Assembly: GCF_030272615.1 (NCBI RefSeq)
Contig: NC_081408.1
Location: forward strand, 402,717,889-402,781,888
Length of the DNA: 64,000 nt
DNA from: Cryptomeria japonica
Taxonomy: Eukaryota; Streptophyta; Pinopsida; Cupressales; Cupressaceae
Direction of reading: 5' to 3'
Each line of letters opens with the position of its first letter. The stretch's first letter is position 1. This document shows positions 58,397-64,000 of this stretch, one piece after another. The notes below the pieces were generated by a model that was given only the letters and a program-made list of their open reading frames with translations, had not been told where the DNA came from and searched no databases. A program made the translations under genes and the position numbers.

Positions 58397-58590
58397 CCTT
58401 GGGGCTAGCTCACTCGATCTTGGCTGCTGCTTTAGGTAGCCTAGGTCGTGGGTTCAACTCTTGCACATTGTGGATGAGGGTTTATTGCACATTGCTTTAG
58501 AGGTTATAGCAAGGGCTCACCTTATAAAGAGCTAAGCACCAAGTCGCTAGGCTAACCTCTCGATTCCTCTTGGTAAAAAACAGGAAAAGA
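58397..58590 (+). mobile_element. tRNA-derived SINE candidate
   Basis: GGGGCTAGCTCACTCGATCT at 58401 contains an A-box-like TAGCTCACTCGA (58405-58416), and GGTTCAACTCT (58451-58461) matches the RNA polymerase III B box GGTTCRANNC. The A-to-B spacing of ~35 bp is that of a tRNA gene. The body does not fold into a tRNA (no acceptor stem or CCA context), so it is a SINE head and not a tRNA gene. The likely body continues to about 58590 (GGTAAAAAACAGG). Target duplications were not found. Confidence 0.55.
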
Positions 58591-59750
58591 AAAACAAGAG
58601 TGGGTAGAGGTTTGTTGACTAAACGAGGGTTAGCACCCCTCATGGGGATTTGGGGGCAAAGCCCCCAGCAAGGTCAAGGTAATCTAGGTTATGGACCAAA
58701 TTGCCTATTTCCTATTTTTTGCATCTCCCCTAGTCCCACTTTGTGTGCATGTTCTTCCAATTCTTTCTCCCTTTGTCTACGTAAGGTCCCCAGAGTCTCT
58801 ACGTTTGAAGGTATGCTCAGTCTTCTAAGTGCTTATTAGTTGTTGGGAGTTTCGGAGTTCCTTGCCTAGGCATGCTTTCTTGTATAAGTTCAACCTTTCC
58901 TTGCTTCTCTTTGAACTTTCAGGCTTCTTCATCGTGTCATACCTTCCATCCTTTCCTTGCTCTTCCTTTGTATTTGTCAGAATTTCAGACCAATTTTTAC
59001 TAGCAGGTTTGTTACTCAACCCCTAATGCCCCAACCTATGGTCTCTCCTACCCTCAATCCTTGATATTCTCACCTTTGTTTTTGTTCTCTCCACAATGCC
59101 CTAACATGTGTTGTATTGTCATCAATGATAAGTTTTGGCATTGTAGCTTTCAAAAGTGGGAATATTTTCTGCCCATAATCATTTTTCAAATTTGGAGTTG
59201 TGGATTTACATTCTGGTCAACCGATTATTGTTGTGATGGATTTAATGGGGTGAATGCATCCATTCAAGAGGCATCATTTAATTTAACCAAATTCATTTTA
59301 CAATTAGTTTTGAGCATTTGTGTTAAAGTGTAGGAATCCTAGGACGAAAACCCTAGTGATTTGAGGGGGCGATCTCACATAGAGTTTGCATTGAGCTTCG
59401 TTAGATGCAAACTCAAGCTGCATTGTATTAATTCGATTTGCCATTGCTGTTGGTATAAACTGCACGTTGTTGTAAAATCCTTTGAATGTAGTACAATCAT
59501 TATTGTAATAGGAAAGAGTGGGAATTACATTTGTATTTGTTGTTTATTATAAAAAGAAGATTGGGTGTTATGTTGCCATTGTTGATTGAAGTGTAATGAA
59601 ATTGTTGATGTATCAATAATAATTTATATTTTAGTTGTCTAAGATTTGATTAATTAATAGGGCTCATTCAACTAATAAGTTTTTGTGGAAGTTTAAAAAT
59701 TAGATTTGCATTATTGTTTTGGCTGGGGTGATTATACTGGTAATAGAGTT
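58591..59750. other. No gene seen; contains a small perfect hairpin
   Basis: TGGGGGCAAAGCCCCCA (58651-58667) is a 7-bp stem around a 3-base loop, a motif of the type seen in many plant LTRs. Short ORFs at 58829-59026 and 59061-59333 are unrecognised. The sequence is pyrimidine-rich without clear repeats. Confidence 0.35.
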
Positions 59751-59759
59751 AGTTTTTCT

Positions 59760-60340
59760 GCCAGCCTGTGAATCATGGGAGCATTCTTTAGATATCTATT
59801 GTATGGTGGAACGAGCTCCTTAGGAGCCAATGACAATGAGATTAAAGGCCCAGTCAAAGAAGGGAGCATGGGTAAGAAAAGTTAGATAGTTGAAGACATC
59901 ATAGCCTGTTGCAAGTTATAGAAGTATTGATTCTGAGAATTAGAAACATCTCTCTTCTGTAGAATTCCGTGACTTGGAAATGAGGCATACCATCAAGAGG
60001 ATTTCAACAAAACCAACCTCATAAGAATCTCCAAGTATTCAACAAAGATTTGATAGGGAAGAAAAACAATTAAAACTGAAGCCTCACGAAGCCTTCAAGC
60101 AAGCTACAACCTTAGAATAGTCAATGCCCCCTTCCAGTCATGAGTAAAAAGAGCTCTCATATTGTCAAAACAGATGTCAGAAATGAGCTCAGAAGAAAGA
60201 ATTTTTGTTTCTAATGCAAAGAACCTTGGGAATCGAGCCATATATGCTATGATAGAAATGAAATAATGTCCACAGTAGAATCAGAATTAGAGGTACAATG
60301 AGTTGCAGAGATTGAAGGTAAAGAAATGTTCCTTTTGATG
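59760..60340 (+). pseudogene. Ty3/gypsy gag C-terminus with zinc knuckle (GypG remnant)
   Basis: Around 60185-60310 the plus strand reads ELRRKNFCF, stop, CKEPWESSHICYDRNE, then VAEIEGKEMFLLMEV. This matches the gypsy Gag end ('LRRKKLCFNCKEPWEPGHRC...'), with the knuckle at 60206-60247 (TAA in place of the third residue). The upstream part (59900-60180) is lysine/serine-rich degenerate text. No protease, RT or integrase was recognised downstream. Confidence 0.5.
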
Positions 60341-62141
60341 GAAGTTGATGGAAGTTAATGAGAAATCAACAATGCAGTCTCAAGATAAAATAAGTGAAGA
60401 GAATTTCCTAATGGTTCTTAGTGATTACCAAAATAGAGATCATATGAAGTGTATTTCAACATAGTGGTACTAATGAGTATGAGTGTGTGAATATTATTTA
60501 CTCCTGTCCAACTAATCTTCATTTTGTAACCATGAGTCACAAGAGTGGTTGGATTGTTTCAAATCTCTTGGAAATCTCCAATTTAGCAATAGAAAGTAAA
60601 CACTTTGATGAGTTTTTCATAAGAAGCATAGTATCAAAGAGAATACATAAATCTTTTATATGGTTATATAATAATTCCTATCCTAGATGCAGAAATGGTA
60701 AATGGCGCCACTCTTTGGAAAAGAGTATATAAATCCATCTTATGAGTTTAAAATTATAACAGCTCAGCATGGAGAAGAAGAAGATTTAAAGTTGCAAGAG
60801 TGTGAGACGCACATGCAAGGTATGGAAATAATGCTGGAAAAGATATCTTTTTGATTTCTGATACAAAAGATGGCGACAAATACAATGCATTTAGTCTTAG
60901 GTTTGCAAGATGGAATTGCTATCCTTATATTTCTCACTAATTAGAAAAGATTAGTCTTCTTAACTTCACAAAGGAGGAAAAAGATAAGCATTTTGATCAT
61001 TCCTATGAGTTTAATATAAAATCTGAAGGAGACAGTAATAGCACAAATGCACTTGACTTCATTTCTTTCTAGCAATCTACTCACAAGGGAAAGTGCTCTA
61101 AGCATTGGAAAAGAATTAAGAATACCACTTGCAATAAAAGACACATAGATTTACTCAAATGCAAAATTGGCTATGCACCAAGGAGTGGGATTCTAGTAGC
61201 CAGGGGATTTGCACAACTCATCTTGGCAAAGGATCCAACACAATGCTGTCGCACTGGTTGTTGGTCATGACAATCAAGAATATGTATTCATTGCCTAGGA
61301 TTTGTGGTGAGTATGTAATGTGAAAACAAAAGATTATGACAGCTGATGATCTCACTGAGTTTGACCAGGCCAATTTTTCCTGCTTTTTGTAGAGTTATGA
61401 TTCAATTGAAGAGAATGCATATGTGTTTGTCAATACAAGTATGCCCAAATGATAGTCGAAAGGCAGATGTAATGCAAGAAGAGGTTTTGAAGTTTGTGAT
61501 GAGATTGGTATAATTGTTCCTAACAAATTTGGCATATCCTACACTTGGATAAATCAGCCACTTAATGTTGCCATGGATGAACATAAGTATGTAATGCATT
61601 TGATGCTATGAGAACTGAAATAATTACAGGTGTAGCATCGTTGCATCCTAGCAGCAAGTTTCTATAGTTTCATATAAAAGGGAGCTAAATTTTACATTTG
61701 AAGAAAAAGTGATGTGAACAAGTACGGCGATAGAGAATATGCACACTTAACTCATTTATTGGTTGATTATTAAATAGAAGACTCCAACAGGCCATGGAAT
61801 TAGTTGGTAGTTGAACCTTTGATGTCAAAGGACTAGTTGTGCATTTTGCCATGGGAGGGAGTCAAAGGTTGATGATGTGGAGCTATCTTTGGGCGGATAA
61901 CTCGGGTGGAGCACATGAAGAATCAACAAGGATTGTCATTTTGCCAATATTGCACAAAAATCTATAAAGCTACACAAATGGAAAGAGCAACTATTGGTAA
62001 CAACTGAGAAAGAGTTTTAAGCTCTAATTGAGTTGGACAAGATGAAGAGGCTAATTGAAGAGCTAATTTGAAATTGTAGGAAGGCCTAGATGACAAATGA
62101 AATAAATGATGTCAGGAATAAACATCAATTACTATTACAGA
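60341..62141. other. Degenerate former coding DNA, nothing assignable
   Basis: The plus strand contains scattered short protein-like runs (for example ITAQHGEEEDLKLQECETH near 60760), but stops are frequent and no domain is recognisable. It probably continues the GypG interior. Confidence 0.35.
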
Positions 62142-63118
62142 TGTAATGTCCCCTACCTGATTAGCATAATTAATCTAGTTCAATACACTTGTGACTTAAA
62201 AATCTGTGCTATCCATAGTTCAATTAATTGATTATTAATAAGTGAATTGTTCATCAGCCATATTAGATAATTAAGTCTGTCTTCCATAACTCTTAATGTA
62301 AGTACCAATCCTTGTTACTACTTCAGCTTTAAGGAAGGAGGAGGATATGTATGTTACCAAAGCACTTAGAGACCAACTACAATAGGTTCCCTCACAGTTT
62401 ACAGATCCAAGCCCTTACCTCTCTTGGGTCTATACCCTCAACTCTTACAGGTCGCTGATCCCCACCCTATTTTGGGACTTGACCTATTGCTTGGATTTAG
62501 ACTGCCCCTCTTTGGAACATCTCATCTCCATCTCCTTAAATACTGATAATAGCAACAGAGGAATGGTTTATAAATATATTTATATATATAGTTTTATTTA
62601 TTCATTTTCCTTAATTCATCATATTGTATTATTATTCTTTCTGCTAATAAATTTAGATATGAATTCCATATTATTATATTAATTTCTGCTTTTAATCTTA
62701 ATAGCTAATCATTTATATTATTTATTGCTATTAGCTTTCTACTGTTCAACACATTGTATATATATATATATTCTTTAAATTATATTTCAGATATTATACT
62801 ATTCAGCAGAATGTTACAGAATGAAATAATGATAATGCAACAGTAATTGCCCAACATGCCGTTGGCAGTGTGATACAATTTGCTGACTCCTCTTGATTCA
62901 GCCTTTTTGTCTTTTTCTTTCCTTCGATGCCCTCTCCCCACAAGGAATCCTGTCTTATAAACTTTTCCATTGGTCTTTGTGTGCAAGGACGTGGCTTTTG
63001 ATCAACATCCCTTCCGTACATCGTAATTTTAAGAAGCTGTTGCTAAGAATAATGGAATCGTTCCCTTTCAACAGCACATCAATACTTGGGATTAATTTAT
63101 TATACTATTTAATATTGA
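62142..63118 (+). other. Possible LTR start (TGTAATGTCCCCTA) and AT-rich body
   Basis: TGTAATGTCCCCTACCTGAT at 62142 is a typical plant LTR start and follows the degenerate coding DNA, where a 3' LTR of GypG would be expected. The region has a (TA)8 microsatellite at 62757-62772. No second copy in the window confirms it, and the right end is undefined. Confidence 0.35.
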
Positions 63119-63132
63119 TTTTTTTTTTTTTT
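63119..63132 (-). other. Poly(A)-like tract downstream of the right-edge ORF
   Basis: T14 on the plus strand, which is A14 on the minus strand, ~435 bp after the stop codon of the minus-strand ORF at 63569-64000. It could be the 3' tail of a retroposed copy or LINE, or an A-rich 3' flank. Confidence 0.4.
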
Positions 63133-63568
63133 GGGTCGGTAATAATAGTTTTGATTTTATTAAATAGGAAGAATATACATAGAGATATAGAAATAGTATC
63201 TTCGCAACACCAAACTTCTAATGCTTCCCAATAGTCCAGAAGCACAAAAACACAACCACCTAACAACCATAGTCCCCCTTACAAGTCAAAAAATCTGTCT
63301 TCCCGTTCTGATATATCTACTGTATATCAATAAAGAAACTACATTGAGCCCGCTTACTACAACCGAAATAAATCAACACCCCTACTTACAACTGTATAGA
63401 GATAAACTCTGTCACTAAAATAAAATTCTAATACTAAGATCCATCTTACATCTTAAGCTATGATTAACACGAGGATAACTACAAAATTCAAAAATGAAGA
63501 AAAAGACAAAAAACTGCCGCCATCGTGCCTTTGTTTACCTTTTCAAATGATCCATCGCTCCCTGTGAA

Positions 63569-64000
63569 CTATATGCGTTCAGGCTCCACTATGATTCTTA
63601 ATATCTCGCCGCACCGCTTGCCCCTGTTTTTTGAGCGACCCCGTCTCATAACCGCATTCGGCCAAGCTCTCATTAACTCATTCTCCTCCTGCTCATGTCG
63701 TCGAATGATTGATTTGCGATTTTCCCAGGCCCTTGCAATATCCAGTTCATATGCCTCTTTATCCACCTTGCCCTCCCACCTTACAAAGGGAACAATTCCA
63801 AACTCTACAGCTTCTGCACTGTCTTCAATCCCTTCTGAAATATCCGACCCTACTCCTAGAATCACCCACTCTAATATGGAGTTCAAACCTTCAAGCATCT
63901 CGTCCTCAAAGAGTGATGTTGCAATCCATTTAACCACTTCGGTGTCTTCTCCCAACTCAAGACCCCAAGCAATTATCATGGAATTAATATCCAAATTTAC
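63569..64000 (-). CDS. Partial ORF of unknown function, runs off the right edge
   Basis: Minus-strand frame open from the window edge to a TAG stop at 63569-63571, about 143 codons and no interruption. It is visibly less AT-rich than the flanks. The visible C-terminus is amphipathic and acidic first (TEVVKWIATSLFEDEMLEGL, GSDISEGIEDSAEAVEFG), then charged (RAWENRKSIIRRHEQEENEL). It ends in a basic segment (RRGRSKNRGKR) followed by LRIIVEPERI. No domain was recognised. Intactness, codon-like composition and a downstream A-tract argue for a real gene, a processed copy or the end of a LINE ORF. The start lies outside the window. Confidence 0.5.
   Translation of the reverse strand, partial: VNLDINSMIIAWGLELGEDTEVVKWIATSLFEDEMLEGLNSILEWVILGVGSDISEGIEDSAEAVEFGIVPFVRWEGKVDKEAYELDIARAWENRKSIIRRHEQEENELMRAWPNAVMRRGRSKNRGKRCGEILRIIVEPERI

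Noticed and set aside
58401-58470. tRNA gene
   Set aside because: A and B box are present but no cloverleaf, acceptor stem or anticodon loop can be formed; the SINE interpretation is better.

Overview
The window looks like intergenic DNA from a very large, repeat-filled plant genome. The evidence is one recognisable nuclear-encoded plastid gene in 64 kb, surrounded by many generations of decayed Ty3/gypsy and Ty1/copia LTR retrotransposons, a LINE tail and a tRNA-derived SINE, in an AT-rich background. The style (old, nested, non-autonomous elements with multi-kilobase LTRs) fits a conifer or other gymnosperm best, but this is inferred from texture and not from a diagnostic marker.

Layout. 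<1-19.8 kb is one huge minus-strand gypsy-type element (GypA) with LTRs of about 2.9 kb. Its left LTR runs off the window start, its interior is 2449-5270, and its right LTR (5271-19766) is split by two later insertions. One is a 5.3-kb element with ~0.6-kb inverted termini (5898-11216). The other is a 6.5-kb LTR element (LtrB, 12553-19099) whose 5' LTR was mostly deleted through 8-bp microhomology. 19.8-21.1 kb is a decayed, unrecognised coiled-coil ORF that GypA appears to have interrupted. 23.3-25.5 kb is a minus-strand gypsy gag-protease remnant. 29.27-30.42 kb is an array of about 17 diverged units, most of them imperfect palindromes, just upstream of another decayed unknown ORF (30.5-31.9 kb). 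36.1-39.4 kb holds the 3' end of an ORF, an LTR, a PBS, a gypsy gag and a second LTR remnant (GypD). 41.7-42.6 kb is a LINE reverse-transcriptase tail. 43073-43708 is the one intact gene, a TIC20-II-like chloroplast protein-import subunit. 47.2-56.5 kb is a nested pair of copia elements: minus-strand CopE inserted into the 5' LTR of plus-strand CopF. 58.4 kb carries a SINE, about 60.2 kb a gypsy zinc-knuckle remnant, and the right edge an intact but partial minus-strand ORF of unknown function.

Functionally the region has one housekeeping gene (TIC20-II, inner-envelope protein translocation) plus possibly the right-edge ORF. Everything else is retroelement history. The most unusual items are the tandem palindrome array with base-pair covariation between its arms, the long-inverted-terminus element with LTR-like ends and a 5-bp target duplication proven by an internal empty site, the near-exclusive use of TAG among the stop codons that killed CopF, and a 20-bp-periodic motif array in the transcribed part of the CopE LTR.
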